64,000 nt of DNA from Spongiibacter tropicus DSM 19543. GTDB taxonomy: Bacteria > Pseudomonadota > Gammaproteobacteria > Pseudomonadales > Spongiibacteraceae. The notes below the pieces were generated by a model. The model ran no database searches, was not told the origin of the DNA, and was given only the letters and a program-made list of their open reading frames with translations. Positions 41,583 through 50,435 of this stretch are shown here, one piece after another; within the stretch, counting starts at the first letter, position 1; every line of letters begins with the position of its first letter. The position numbers and the translations under genes are program-made. The stretch lies in assembly GCF_000420325.1 (NCBI RefSeq), contig NZ_ATUS01000001.1, positions 996,463-1,060,462 on the forward strand. Direction: 5' to 3'.

Positions 41583-42917
41583 TCAATAGACATCCCGGCG
41601 ATAGCGACCGTCATTCTCCAACTGCTCGACTCGTGCATCTCCCAGCACCTCCCGCAGTGCCGCATCGACCCCGCCCGCCATTCCGTCGCGGCTGCCACAG
41701 ACCATAATCACCGCGCCGCGCGAGACCCAATCCTGTACCGCCAGCGCGCGCTGACGCAGAACCTCCTGAACATAGGCGGCGTTCTGCTCCGCTCGTGAAA
41801 AGCACAAATCCAGCCCCGGCAGGTAAGCGTCGCGCTCCAGCTCAGCAATCTGATCGGCGTAGGGACGGTCACACGCCGGGGAGCGCTCGCCGTACACCAG
41901 CCAGTTCTGCCGATAGCCCGACTGTCGCCTTGCCTGGAGATGTCCCCACAATCCCGCAAGACCAGAGCCAGCACCGATAAGGATCAGTGGCGTATCGCCC
42001 TCCGGCGTGGCAAAGAGTGGGTTGGCGCGCAGCTTGAGTTCGACATATTCCCCCAGCGCCATCTGCTCGCAGAGATAGCCGGACGCCATGCCCGCTTGCC
42101 CGTGTTCGTCATACTGCAAACGCACCAGCAGCTCCACTGACTCGCTCTGCGGCAGTGAGGCGATGGAGTATTCCCGCGCGCGCATGGCCGAGCCGGGCAG
42201 GCGAATTTCCGCAATCGCGCCCGCCTGCCAGTCCACAGCCTGCGTGGCTGGCGGCGATAAACGCAGGGCATACATCGGCGCGCCGGGGCTGCCCTCGTTC
42301 ACACAGCGTCGACTCTGCAAGGTCCACGGCAAAAACTCGCCGTAGCCATGCGCGGCCTCTGCGGTGACAGCCTCCCCCACAATCGCACCCAGCCACTGAT
42401 CAACCGCCTGTGCCATCTGGTCAGTGCCGCAATCAATCTCTGCACAATTGACCGCGCACTCCGCCCCAGCCTCAGCCAGTGCTGCATCGAGCTGATGGCC
42501 GTAAGCACAGAAATGCGGGTACTCGCGGTCGCCCAACGCCAGCACCTGATAGCGCAGCGAGGACAGGTCCGGTAACGCCGCCTGCGCGAACTGAGAGAGA
42601 AAGCGCGCGGCATTGTCCGGCGCTTCGCCTTCACCATAGGTCGCGGCAATGCAATAAAGCTGACGAGCAGACTGCAAGCTGTCGAGATCCAGCCGGTTCA
42701 GCGGCAGCAATCGCGCACCGTCAGGCAGGCTTGTCGCCAGCCGTTGAGCAATGCCCAGGGCGCGACCACTCTGGCTGGCGTAGGCCACCAGCACATCCCC
42801 CCGACCGTCACCCTCACTGGGCTGGGCCAGTCGGTAGGCCCGAAGACACTGCCAGGTGAACAACAGCCACGCCGTAACAGCGAATAGCGCGTAGAACACC
42901 GTTTGCCAGTCGATCAT
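41583..42917 (-). CDS. Membrane-anchored CysJ-like flavodoxin/ferredoxin reductase
   Basis: A 444-residue diflavin reductase. One N-terminal membrane helix (VFYALFAVTAWLLFTWQCL) is followed by an FMN flavodoxin domain (VLVAYASQSGRALGIAQRLA) from ~45 and an FAD/NAD(P)H reductase part with RAREYSIASLPQ (FAD) and LILIGAGSGLAGLWGHLQAR (NADPH). The C-terminus GRYRRDVY matches the CysJ ending. It likely moves electrons from NADPH across to a periplasmic-facing iron reductase. It is the last gene of the receptor-PepSY-DUF2271-DUF4198 cluster, starting 6 bases after the DUF4198 stop. ATG at 42917 is used; TTG at 42923 is an alternative. Confidence 0.85.
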   Translation of the reverse strand: MIDWQTVFYALFAVTAWLLFTWQCLRAYRLAQPSEGDGRGDVLVAYASQSGRALGIAQRLATSLPDGARLLPLNRLDLDSLQSARQLYCIAATYGEGEAPDNAARFLSQFAQAALPDLSSLRYQVLALGDREYPHFCAYGHQLDAALAEAGAECAVNCAEIDCGTDQMAQAVDQWLGAIVGEAVTAEAAHGYGEFLPWTLQSRRCVNEGSPGAPMYALRLSPPATQAVDWQAGAIAEIRLPGSAMRAREYSIASLPQSESVELLVRLQYDEHGQAGMASGYLCEQMALGEYVELKLRANPLFATPEGDTPLILIGAGSGLAGLWGHLQARRQSGYRQNWLVYGERSPACDRPYADQIAELERDAYLPGLDLCFSRAEQNAAYVQEVLRQRALAVQDWVSRGAVIMVCGSRDGMAGGVDAALREVLGDARVEQLENDGRYRRDVY

Positions 42918-42923
42918 CAGCAA

Positions 42924-43745
42924 TTACTGCGGCAGAACCTCAAAGGTTGCCACGTAAACACCGCTGCGCTCGGTGGCCGGCGGCTTGGCCTTGCCGTCTT
43001 TGTACTCCGCCTCTAACCAGTAGCGACCTGCGGCAGGCCAGGCAAAACTGGCGACACCGTCGGCATCAGCGGTCACGGTGATATCGTCCTGGCTGTTGCG
43101 GTAACGCACACCGGCGGGAATCACGGTGACGCTGGCGCCTTTGGCAGGCTCGCCGTCAATCAGAAAACGGAAACTGGCCTTTTCACCGGCAAACAGATCG
43201 TTGGGGTGAGAAATCGGCTGCATTTCAAGGCCGTCGTTGCTGGGTGCCAGCGCTTTTTCGGAAGGCAGTCCCGCCGTGATAAAGGTTTCGATGCGGCGCG
43301 ATGAATAACTGACCTGCAGATTCTTTGCATCCTTGGGTACCGCTTTTTCAAAGTCACCGGGCTTGGGCTGCTGGCCGCGACCGGGCCAGAACGCCCGCTT
43401 GCCGTCGGCGGTTTCCCAGCGAGCGCGCAAGCCGCTTCCCGCAATGGCAATTTTGTAGGTGCCGTCCTGCTTCAGTTGCAGGTCGAAGGTGCTGCGCAGC
43501 TTGCCGGTGTGGGGATTCTCCGCCTTCACCTTGCTGCCATCCGGGGCCGTGATATCCAGTGAACTGAGGCGCATGGCCGCGTGATCGGTATAGAAAATAT
43601 CGTTGGATACAGCGGCGTCCACTGTCACCCACGGCTGCTCACCCGACAGCACGGTGGATGCGGGCAGAAACCAGGCACGATGAGCATCTGCCGCCATCGG
43701 CAAGCTGAAGGCCAGTGCAAACAGAGCGGGTTTAATGAGTTTCAT
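42924..43745 (-). CDS. DUF4198 periplasmic protein
   Basis: A 273-residue exported protein with signal peptide ending AADAHRAWFLPAST. The mature N-terminus AHRAWFLP is characteristic of the DUF4198 family (relatives of nickel/cobalt or iron uptake proteins), where the His may bind metal. Two Ig-like beta domains follow (VTVDAAVSNDIFYTDHAAM, KASFRFLIDGEPAKGASVTV). It lies between DUF2271 and the flavoreductase in a cluster typical for reductive release of siderophore iron. Confidence 0.85.
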   Translation of the reverse strand: MKLIKPALFALAFSLPMAADAHRAWFLPASTVLSGEQPWVTVDAAVSNDIFYTDHAAMRLSSLDITAPDGSKVKAENPHTGKLRSTFDLQLKQDGTYKIAIAGSGLRARWETADGKRAFWPGRGQQPKPGDFEKAVPKDAKNLQVSYSSRRIETFITAGLPSEKALAPSNDGLEMQPISHPNDLFAGEKASFRFLIDGEPAKGASVTVIPAGVRYRNSQDDITVTADADGVASFAWPAAGRYWLEAEYKDGKAKPPATERSGVYVATFEVLPQ

Positions 43746-43782
43746 AGCTTTTCTCCTCGGTCATTCTTGCGAATAGGAAAGA

Positions 43783-44286
43783 TCAGGGTTCGAGATGCAA
43801 TTGCAGGCGGCCGAGTTCGGTCTCCCCCTGCGCGGAAAGCGACTGGGCAGCCTTGGCAGGCCAGCTGAAGGGAATTTTCAGCAGCTCGCGACCGCCCACT
43901 TCCCGGGCCGCCTCAACATTGAGCAGATAGTCACCGGCGGGCAGCGCCTGCAGTGCAGCATTCAATTCAACACGGTGCTGGCCCGGCGCCTTGGTCGCAC
44001 CACTGATGCCATCGACCGGCATATCCAGCCCCCGACCGCTGCGGCGCCACCACTGGCGCATGTCCTTAAGCCACTCTTCACCTTTTTCACTGCCGTCACG
44101 GAGCTGATACCACACCGCCACATTGTGAACATCGCGGCTGCCCTTGCCTTGAATCCATATCGCCACATAGGGACGGTGGTACTCCGCCACATCAATCGTG
44201 GGCAGTTCGACATCCAGCCAGCTTTCTCCCGCGTGGGCCGTCGAGCAGCACAGCAGCACCCACAGCCATAAGCCTTTTTTCCTCAT
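43783..44286 (-). CDS. DUF2271 periplasmic protein
   Basis: A 167-residue protein with a signal peptide (WLWVLLCCSTAHAG) and a beta-rich domain containing RPYVAIWIQGKGSRDVHNVA and WRRSGRGLDMPVDGISGATK, the DUF2271 signature (often followed, as here, by APGQHRVELN). The family is regularly linked to PepSY-TM proteins and TonB receptors and is thought to assist an iron or flavin reductase. ATG at 44286 follows GGGGAAAACC, 12 bases after the PepSY stop. Confidence 0.85.
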   Translation of the reverse strand: MRKKGLWLWVLLCCSTAHAGESWLDVELPTIDVAEYHRPYVAIWIQGKGSRDVHNVAVWYQLRDGSEKGEEWLKDMRQWWRRSGRGLDMPVDGISGATKAPGQHRVELNAALQALPAGDYLLNVEAAREVGGRELLKIPFSWPAKAAQSLSAQGETELGRLQLHLEP

Positions 44287-44298
44287 GGTTTTCCCCAA

Positions 44299-44904
44299 CT
44301 AGTGAACAAACAGAATGATTAATAAAAACGGAATCAACACGCCCAGCGCGACGGCGGGCCAGGTAAACGGCCGGTGGCGTGTCTGGCGTTGCAATAGCAG
44401 CAGCCCCGTAAGCGAGAACAGCACGCAGGCCCCGGCAAAAATATCGATAAACCAGCTCCATGCGGTACCGGTGTCACGCCCCTTGTGCAGGTCATTGAAG
44501 TAAGCCACCCAGCCACGGTCGGTGCGCTCGTAGAGCAAGTCACCGCTGTACAGATCCAGACTCAGCCAGGCATCGCCACCCGGCCTGGGCAGGGCGACAT
44601 AGAGCTCGTCTTCGCTCCATTCAGCGCGCCCCTGAGACAAGCTCAGGGCCTGCTCCCGCGACAGCCATTGCCGAAGTGCGCGCGGCAGTCCGGCCGGTTT
44701 CTCCGCCAGCGCGTTCAAGTCCTCGACCAGACTGTCGGGAACCATCACTTCCAGGCTGTAAACCTGCGGCGTCGAGGGAATACTCGCAGCATGATTGAGT
44801 GTGATGCCGGTAATCGCGAAACCGAGCATACCCACCAGACAGACGGCAGAACTCACCCAGTGCCACTGCCTCACGGTGCCTAATGCCAGGGTTTTCAAAC
44901 GCAA
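44299..44904 (-). CDS. PepSY-associated transmembrane protein
   Basis: A 201-residue protein with three membrane helices (VCLVGMLGFAITGITLNHA, FIDIFAGACVLFSLTGLLLL, VALGVLIPFLLIILFV) and a periplasmic PepSY-like portion in between (LYSGDLLYERTDRGWVAYF). The NDLHKGRDTGTAWSWFID segment, with its His, is the conserved core of PepSY-TM iron-uptake-associated reductases. The likely start is TTG at 44904 with AGAAGGAAAG five bases upstream; no ATG is near. It is the first of four genes for periplasmic reduction downstream of a TonB receptor. Confidence 0.82.
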   Translation of the reverse strand: MRLKTLALGTVRQWHWVSSAVCLVGMLGFAITGITLNHAASIPSTPQVYSLEVMVPDSLVEDLNALAEKPAGLPRALRQWLSREQALSLSQGRAEWSEDELYVALPRPGGDAWLSLDLYSGDLLYERTDRGWVAYFNDLHKGRDTGTAWSWFIDIFAGACVLFSLTGLLLLQRQTRHRPFTWPAVALGVLIPFLLIILFVH

Positions 44905-44958
44905 CGTGCTTTCCTTCTCGTTACAACGCAAAACGGCTCAACACATGCCGAGCCGATA

Positions 44959-45005
44959 GGGGGCCTTGGCCCCAGGGTTCTGACAGAGGCTGTTAACAGC
45001 CTCTG
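44959..45005. terminator. Two hairpins between the receptor and reductase genes
   Basis: GGGGCC-TT-GGCCCC at 44960-44973, and CAGAGGCTGTT / AACAGCCTCTG at 44984-45005, a perfect 22-base palindrome. Neither has a T-run. They lie 26 bases after the receptor stop and 55 bases before the PepSY start, so they may attenuate expression of the reductase genes. Confidence 0.5.
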
Positions 45006-45030
45006 CCGCATTCAAAGACGGTCGAACGGA

Positions 45031-47667
45031 TTAGAACGTCACACTGACGCCAACCCAGAAATTTCGCGCCTTGTCTTTGTTGTTGTAGTCATCGGTAAAC
45101 TCCACCTCACTGTCCACACCACGACCGGTCAGGTACTCGTAAACGCCGTCACCATTTTTATCGTCATAGGTGGTGCTATAGCTGGTGAAATCTTCATCCA
45201 GCAGATTGTTCACCCGCGCGTGAATGGTGACGGATTCGTTGACCACTACCGAGCCACCCAGATGCAGTACACGGTACTCTTCGTAATATTGAGGATTACC
45301 TTTATCATCGGTACCGCGATAACGGTCGGAACGATGCTCCCAGGTGAGGAACAGATCAACCCGGTCGTTGATCTGCCAGTCCAGCGTGGTGTTAGCCATA
45401 TGCTCGGCACTGTTGGTCAGCGGCAGGCCTTTTTCTGCGCCGCTGGTCTGCTCGCTGTCGGTGTAGGTGTAGTTCATACGCAGCGCCAGATTCGGTGAAA
45501 TCTGGTAGCGTCCGGCCAGTTCCGCGCCCCGAATTTCAGCCTCGTCAATATTGATTTTTTGGCGGTAGTCGTCGTAGCCCAGGTCTTCATAGGCGCCGAG
45601 ATTGGCACAGGGTTTCACACCCCCGGTCTGCTCACAGGACAGCACGGCATCGCCGGTCACAATCTTGTCCTCGAACTGGTTCTGGAAGAAGGTGATATTG
45701 AAGTTGTGGCGCGCGGTCAGCGACTCCCAGTACAAGGCGATCTCAGTATTCTCACTGGTCTCGGGTTTGAGGTCCGGATTGCCGACAAACGGGATGGTGC
45801 CCTGGCCACCAAAGCCGGTAACACCGTTATACAGGTCCGTGGTTTTCGGAGTTTTATAACCGGTGCTGATGCCGCCTTTTACCGTCCATTCCGGGTGCAG
45901 GCTGTACACACCGTAGAGTCGCGGACTGGTATTGCTGCCGAACTGCTTGTGGTCGTCGTAACGCACACCGGCGGTAATGGTCAGCGGGGTGATCGGCGTC
46001 CAGTTGTCTTCGACGAACAGCGAGTACATCTCATGCTCAGAGACAACACCTTGGCCATCGTCGCCGCCCTCCATACCAAAGACGCCATCTTCCAGTTCAC
46101 CGTCAATGTACTGGCCACCCACGACCAGCATGTGCTCACCCGCCAGGTTTTCCAGCGGAATATCCAGACGCGCATCCAGCGTGTACTGGTTGCTTTCCAT
46201 CGGGCGTTTGGGACGCGGCAGGAAGGTATCAGCCATAATTTCCCGGCGCTCTTCCTCAGTCAGACCGGCATAACTGCCCGTGCCTTCAAATATCTCTTGC
46301 TGCAGGGCGCGCTCTGTAGCAGTCAGTGGCAAGGTACGACCGAGGTTCGCCGTTTCGATATAGGCCAGCGAGACAGTGCTGTCAGCAAAACCCCAGTCAC
46401 CCTCGTGGGTCAGCGACCACTGGTCGCGGGTAAATTCCTGCTCGGCGGCATAACCGGCGCGAGGACTGCTGGTAAACAGGCGATCAATACTGTCCACCGT
46501 CCCCAATGGGTAGCTGCCATCGGCGTTGGGGGTGTTGTCGTATTTCTGCTCAGATTTGTCGAAATCAAAGACCAGTGACTGACTCTCACTTGGCGTCCAG
46601 CTCAGACGAAAGCCCAGTGACTTGTTGGTGTTGTCCACCGTCTTGCCACCAGCGCCAAAGCCCAGCGAACGTACATGCACATCGCCATTCGGGTCGCGAA
46701 CCGGCGCATATTCCGGGTTGGAAGCTTCCCGATCGTAGACACTGCCGCGCACGGCCAAACCCAGCTTGCCGGGAATCAGCGGTCCCATCACATTGAAATC
46801 GGTAGTGGTGTCTTCGCCGAAGGCTTCATCTTCCTGGAAAGTGCGGCTGAAGTTGATACCGCCGGTCCAGGTGTCAGTAATTTTCTTGGTGATCACATTG
46901 ATCACCCCGCCCAGCGCATCGGCGCCGTACAGTGTCGATGCCGGCCCGCGAATCACCTCGACGCGTTCAATCGCGGTCAGCGGCGGAATATGGTTGAACT
47001 GGTTGCCACCGAAGTTATTGGGATAAATATCGCCGTGGTTGTTCTGGCGGCGGCCGTCGATCAGCAGCAGCGTATAGTCGGCGCCCATGCCGCGCATACT
47101 GACGGTGCCCTGCCCGGTTTTATCGCGGGTCTCGCCAATATCCACCCCTTCCAGCTCGCGCACCACATCTAGCAGAGTGGTATAGGGGCGGCTCTTCAAT
47201 TCCTCCTGATCCACCACGGAAATACTCGCCGGTGCATCCGTAATCTTCTGCTCAAAACCCGAGGCGGACACCACCAGCTTTTGCAGCATGACGGTTTCGC
47301 CCAGATCGATCGCCTCAGCCGCCGCTGGCGCTTCACTCAGCACGTAGCTGCCATTGGCCTGGCGGTTGGCCGTCAGGCCCGTGCCACCGAGCAGCCGCAT
47401 CAGCGCTTGCTCCGGTGTGTAGCTGCCGTCCAGCCCGGCGGTTTCACGCCCTTCCAGCAGCTCCGTTGCGACGCTCAGCGAGACGCCACTCTGCTGTGCA
47501 AAGCGGGTTACCGCACTGCCGAGGTCACCGGCAGGAATCGAGAACTGTGTGAGGTTGGCAGCGGCTGGCTGCGCAATGACAGAGGGCGCGGCGACGCTCA
47601 GGCCCATTGCTGTCGAAAGCAGCAATGCCTGGCATCCACCGTGTGGGCGAAAGCGTTTGAATAACAT
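45031..47667 (-). CDS. TonB-dependent siderophore-type receptor with STN domain
   Basis: An 878-residue receptor. Signal ends near VIAQP; residues ~38-95 hold the STN domain (FSIPAGDLGSAVTRFAQQSG, YTPEQALMRLLGGTGLTANR). The plug (~125-265) reads ISVVDQEELKSRPYTTLLDV, VSMRGMGADYTLLLIDGRRQ and ERVEVIRGPASTLYGADALG, close to the FepA/CirA catecholate-type receptors. The barrel ends FWVGVSVTF. It should feed into the reductase genes downstream and signal to the FecR encoded upstream. The ATG at 47667 follows AAAAGGAG. Confidence 0.93.
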   Translation of the reverse strand: MLFKRFRPHGGCQALLLSTAMGLSVAAPSVIAQPAAANLTQFSIPAGDLGSAVTRFAQQSGVSLSVATELLEGRETAGLDGSYTPEQALMRLLGGTGLTANRQANGSYVLSEAPAAAEAIDLGETVMLQKLVVSASGFEQKITDAPASISVVDQEELKSRPYTTLLDVVRELEGVDIGETRDKTGQGTVSMRGMGADYTLLLIDGRRQNNHGDIYPNNFGGNQFNHIPPLTAIERVEVIRGPASTLYGADALGGVINVITKKITDTWTGGINFSRTFQEDEAFGEDTTTDFNVMGPLIPGKLGLAVRGSVYDREASNPEYAPVRDPNGDVHVRSLGFGAGGKTVDNTNKSLGFRLSWTPSESQSLVFDFDKSEQKYDNTPNADGSYPLGTVDSIDRLFTSSPRAGYAAEQEFTRDQWSLTHEGDWGFADSTVSLAYIETANLGRTLPLTATERALQQEIFEGTGSYAGLTEEERREIMADTFLPRPKRPMESNQYTLDARLDIPLENLAGEHMLVVGGQYIDGELEDGVFGMEGGDDGQGVVSEHEMYSLFVEDNWTPITPLTITAGVRYDDHKQFGSNTSPRLYGVYSLHPEWTVKGGISTGYKTPKTTDLYNGVTGFGGQGTIPFVGNPDLKPETSENTEIALYWESLTARHNFNITFFQNQFEDKIVTGDAVLSCEQTGGVKPCANLGAYEDLGYDDYRQKINIDEAEIRGAELAGRYQISPNLALRMNYTYTDSEQTSGAEKGLPLTNSAEHMANTTLDWQINDRVDLFLTWEHRSDRYRGTDDKGNPQYYEEYRVLHLGGSVVVNESVTIHARVNNLLDEDFTSYSTTYDDKNGDGVYEYLTGRGVDSEVEFTDDYNNKDKARNFWVGVSVTF

Positions 47668-47755
47668 CCGTAACTCCTTTTCCAGGGCTGTTGAGGGCCT
47701 GTTTTTCTGAGACTTGTGTAGGGATATCGAACGAAGCCCAAGAAAAGGGAACCGA

Positions 47756-47784
47756 TTCTCAAAAATAAATGAGAATTAATATCA
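47756..47784. promoter_or_regulatory. Fur-like operator upstream of the STN receptor
   Basis: TTCTC and GAGAA flank an A/T-rich 10-base spacer (47756-47775), and ATGAGAATTAATATCA follows at 47769-47784. The region fits a Fur-type site in the 122-base gap between fecR and the receptor gene, allowing the receptor its own promoter. Confidence 0.5.
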
Positions 47785-47789
47785 AATAG

Positions 47790-48746
47790 TCATGCCGCGC
47801 TGACATTCACCCACCACGGCAGCGGAACATCGACGCGGATCGGCAGACTGGCACCGAGCATTTCCAGCGCCATATCGGTATTTGAAGTGGGAAATGATCC
47901 CGTGACCCGCAGCGCCGCCACGTCCGGCGACACATGGATAATGCCGTGCCGGTAGCGCGACAATTCCGACAGTAACTCGCCCAGCGACTCGTTGTGGGCC
48001 AGCAGCAGGCGACGCGTCCAGGCCTCGTAACGCGGCTCGGCAGCCTCCACCGCCACAATGGCATCGCGACCGAAGCGGCACTGCTTGCCCGCCGCAAGCT
48101 GCTGCACCTGACCGCCACGCGTGCGCAGATCGACGCGACCGTCATACACCGCCAGCACTTGTGCCTGAGCATCGCCGCCACCGCGCAGCGCAAACCGCCC
48201 GCGCTCACAACTCAGCTCGGCGGCCGCTGTGGTCACCGTCATGGGCGACTTGCCTGCCACCGCTTCAACAAACACATCCCCTCGGTGAACGCTGAGCCGG
48301 CGGCGCCCGGCGCCTAAATCGCTGTCCAGACTGCTGTCGGTGTTCAACCAAACGCGACTGCCATCCATCAACGACAACTGCCGCACTTCGCCAACTGCCG
48401 TGCGCTCCCCGGCCAGCCAATGTTCATAGGGCGCAAACATCCAGGTCGCTACCGAGGTGACACCCAGCGCAGCAATACACTTCAATGAGCCGCGCCGGGT
48501 CAGCCGACGCCGCTGTAAGCGCTTGAGAGTATCGCCAACGGGCAGCGAGTTGCCGACATCGCGCAAACCGTCAAAGCGCTGGGAAACCGCTTCGATATAT
48601 TGCCAGGCTCGCTGGTTCGCCTCGTCGGCGGCCACCCAATGTCGCCAGGCGCGCTCCGCATCGCTATCCACCTGCTCGTCGGCCAGACGCGCATACCACT
48701 GGGACGCCTCTCGAAGCGCGCGGTGCTGTTCCCGCTCCAGACTCAT
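47790..48746 (-). CDS. fecR: FecR-family regulator (second locus)
   Basis: A 318-residue FecR. N-terminal REASQWYARLADEQVDSDAE, AWRHWVAADEANQRAWQYIE (sigma-binding DUF4880), one membrane stretch near LKCIAALGVTSVATWMF, then the periplasmic FecR domain (VRQLSLMDGSRVWLNTDSSL, RRLSVHRGDVFVEAVAGKSP). It overlaps the preceding sigma gene by four bases (ATGA), so the pair is coupled. It should relay the ligand signal from the STN receptor at 45031-47667. Confidence 0.88.
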   Translation of the reverse strand: MSLEREQHRALREASQWYARLADEQVDSDAERAWRHWVAADEANQRAWQYIEAVSQRFDGLRDVGNSLPVGDTLKRLQRRRLTRRGSLKCIAALGVTSVATWMFAPYEHWLAGERTAVGEVRQLSLMDGSRVWLNTDSSLDSDLGAGRRRLSVHRGDVFVEAVAGKSPMTVTTAAAELSCERGRFALRGGGDAQAQVLAVYDGRVDLRTRGGQVQQLAAGKQCRFGRDAIVAVEAAEPRYEAWTRRLLLAHNESLGELLSELSRYRHGIIHVSPDVAALRVTGSFPTSNTDMALEMLGASLPIRVDVPLPWWVNVSAA

Positions 48747-49267
48747 ATCAAGGCCTCGTCCGCTTGCACTTCCAACAGCACACACTCGTACATGGCTCGC
48801 GCCATATATTTCTTCACGCTGCGCTCAGACACAGCAAGGCGCTTGGCAATCTCGCTGTACGTCAGCCCCTCCAGTCGCGACATAAGAAACGCGGCCGCCA
48901 CCTTCTCTGGCATCTGCCGCAGCATCGTGTCGACCTCATACAGGGTTTCAATCACCAGGGCCTGCTCTTCCAGCGAGGGAATCACCCACTCCGGCCATGC
49001 CGCTACCGCATCACGCCACGCCTGCTCCACCTGACGCCGACGCCAGAGGTCGACGCACAGGCCTTTGGCAACCGTGGTCAGATAGGCGCGCGGCGAATCG
49101 TCCTCCAACACCTGCGGACGCCGCATCAAACGGATAAACGCGTCCTGAGCCAGATCGGCGGCATCGTGATCACAGCCCAGCCGCCGTCGCAGCAGCGACA
49201 GCAACCAGGGATGATGATCCTTGTAGAGGGCGCCGAACTGCTTCTGCGCCGCCGGAGAAACCGACAT
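48743..49267 (-). CDS. fecI: FecI-type ECF sigma factor (second locus)
   Basis: A 174-residue ECF sigma factor. Region 2: CDHDAADLAQDAFIRLM, AYLTTVAKGLCVDLWRRR; region 4: MPEKVAAAFLMSRLEGLTYS, then the recognition helix RLAVSERSVKKYMARAM. The ATG at 49267 is placed after a weak AAGGT; longer frames upstream run into the Fur box. A Fur box at 49311-49329 lies 44 bases upstream. It should direct transcription of the STN receptor and reductase genes when FecR is activated. Confidence 0.9.
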   Translation of the reverse strand: MSVSPAAQKQFGALYKDHHPWLLSLLRRRLGCDHDAADLAQDAFIRLMRRPQVLEDDSPRAYLTTVAKGLCVDLWRRRQVEQAWRDAVAAWPEWVIPSLEEQALVIETLYEVDTMLRQMPEKVAAAFLMSRLEGLTYSEIAKRLAVSERSVKKYMARAMYECVLLEVQADEALI

Positions 49268-49310
49268 GGCTGACCTTGAATCCGGGAAAAGAAAACGACA
49301 CACAAATAAC

Positions 49311-49329
49311 AATCATTCTCATTATAGTA
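49311..49329. promoter_or_regulatory. Fur box of the second fecI
   Basis: AATCATTCTCATTATAGTA carries the half-site AATGAGAATGATT on the minus strand (Fur type). It lies between the second fecI and the divergent exported-protein gene, 150 bases upstream of the latter. Confidence 0.8.
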
Positions 49330-49479
49330 AAATAATGCCGCATTACACAATGCCGCTGTATTGACCTGTCAGGATCACAGCACTGGCCCGGCGATATTGC
49401 CTTTGCGTGCCGCCTGCGTTTTATTAAGGTCTGGGTATCAACGCCCTACCGTTCGCCCGTCGCAAACAGAGGTCATACC

Positions 49480-50340
49480 GTGAAGCCAATCACCCATACC
49501 GCCCTATTGCTGATCACCGCACTGTCCTGTTCATCGCTATGGGCGAATGCCGTCAGTGATACCTGGCGAGAATTGACCTATTCACGATTTGATAACGCCA
49601 CAGCCATCCCGCCGGGCACGTATAAGAAGGCGGTTTTCCTCGACACCGGCAGTCACTCTGCGCCGGTGGTCAGAGTGCAAGGAGCCCAAACACGATACGG
49701 CAAAGACCGGGCGAAGGAATTTACCCGCAGCATTGCCGGACCGGAGAGCTTCGCCCGCAACCCCGTCAAACTGGGTATTCGGCTGCCGGTGATCGACCTC
49801 GCCACACTGAACGCCGGCTACAGCAGCCCGGCATGGGGAGTGAACACCGAGCTGAAGCGACTCATGCCGCACTACAACGTGCAGACCCAGCAGGCGCTAG
49901 CCGACTATGCCGCCGCCAATGGCGTTGATCTGTTCGTGATTGAGGACGAAGTGCGCACCACGCTGCTGTCGCTAGGCACGGTGACGATTGGCGAGTACGC
50001 CGACAAAACCGATGTACTGAGTATGCGGACAAGCTTTGCGCTGCACCTGTCCGGCAATTTGATCGCGGTCGACCCGCAAAGTGGCGAGGCCATCAGAGCC
50101 TGCGAATTCAAGGCGTCAGAAAACCTCTCCAGGCTCGCCCCGTCAATGAAGAAGAAATACAAGAACGCCTGGCGCCTGAGCCCGCTTAAAGACCGGGACG
50201 ACGGCGTCAGCAATTACCGGGGACCGAGTCAGGAAGAGATCGCCGCCGTGCAGCAGTTCTACAAAGCGACACTGCAGCAAGCGCGACAAGACTGCCCCTT
50301 TCTGCAAAGTCTGGAAAACAGTGCTGCCGGGGCGAGCTGA
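49480..50340 (+). CDS. Exported protein of unknown function
   Basis: A 286-residue protein with a signal peptide (LLLITALSCSSLWANA) and no recognised family. Notable stretches are PPGTYKKAVFLDTGSHSAPV, QGAQTRYGKDRAKEFTR, then a helical segment ending CEFKASENLSRLAPSMKKKY. Start is GTG at 49480 with AGAGGT upstream. It is divergent from Fur-controlled fecI, with 212 bases between starts, and converges on the DUF2126 gene. Whether it belongs to the iron block is unclear. Confidence 0.65.
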   Translation: MKPITHTALLLITALSCSSLWANAVSDTWRELTYSRFDNATAIPPGTYKKAVFLDTGSHSAPVVRVQGAQTRYGKDRAKEFTRSIAGPESFARNPVKLGIRLPVIDLATLNAGYSSPAWGVNTELKRLMPHYNVQTQQALADYAAANGVDLFVIEDEVRTTLLSLGTVTIGEYADKTDVLSMRTSFALHLSGNLIAVDPQSGEAIRACEFKASENLSRLAPSMKKKYKNAWRLSPLKDRDDGVSNYRGPSQEEIAAVQQFYKATLQQARQDCPFLQSLENSAAGAS

Positions 50341-50386
50341 CTCACTCTCTACAAGCCACCCTCTAAAACTCACCTAAGATGACTCA

Positions 50387-50425
50387 GGCCTCAGCGATGG
50401 CTACTCCGCAAGCCTCGCTGAGGCC
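50387..50425. terminator. Hairpin between convergent genes
   Basis: GGCCTCAGCGA (50387-50397) and TCGCTGAGGCC (50415-50425) form an 11-base perfect stem with a 17-base loop, between the stops of the exported-protein and DUF2126 genes. Followed by TTCCC on the plus strand, so it may serve both genes. Confidence 0.55.
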
Positions 50426-50435
50426 TTCCCAGCCA

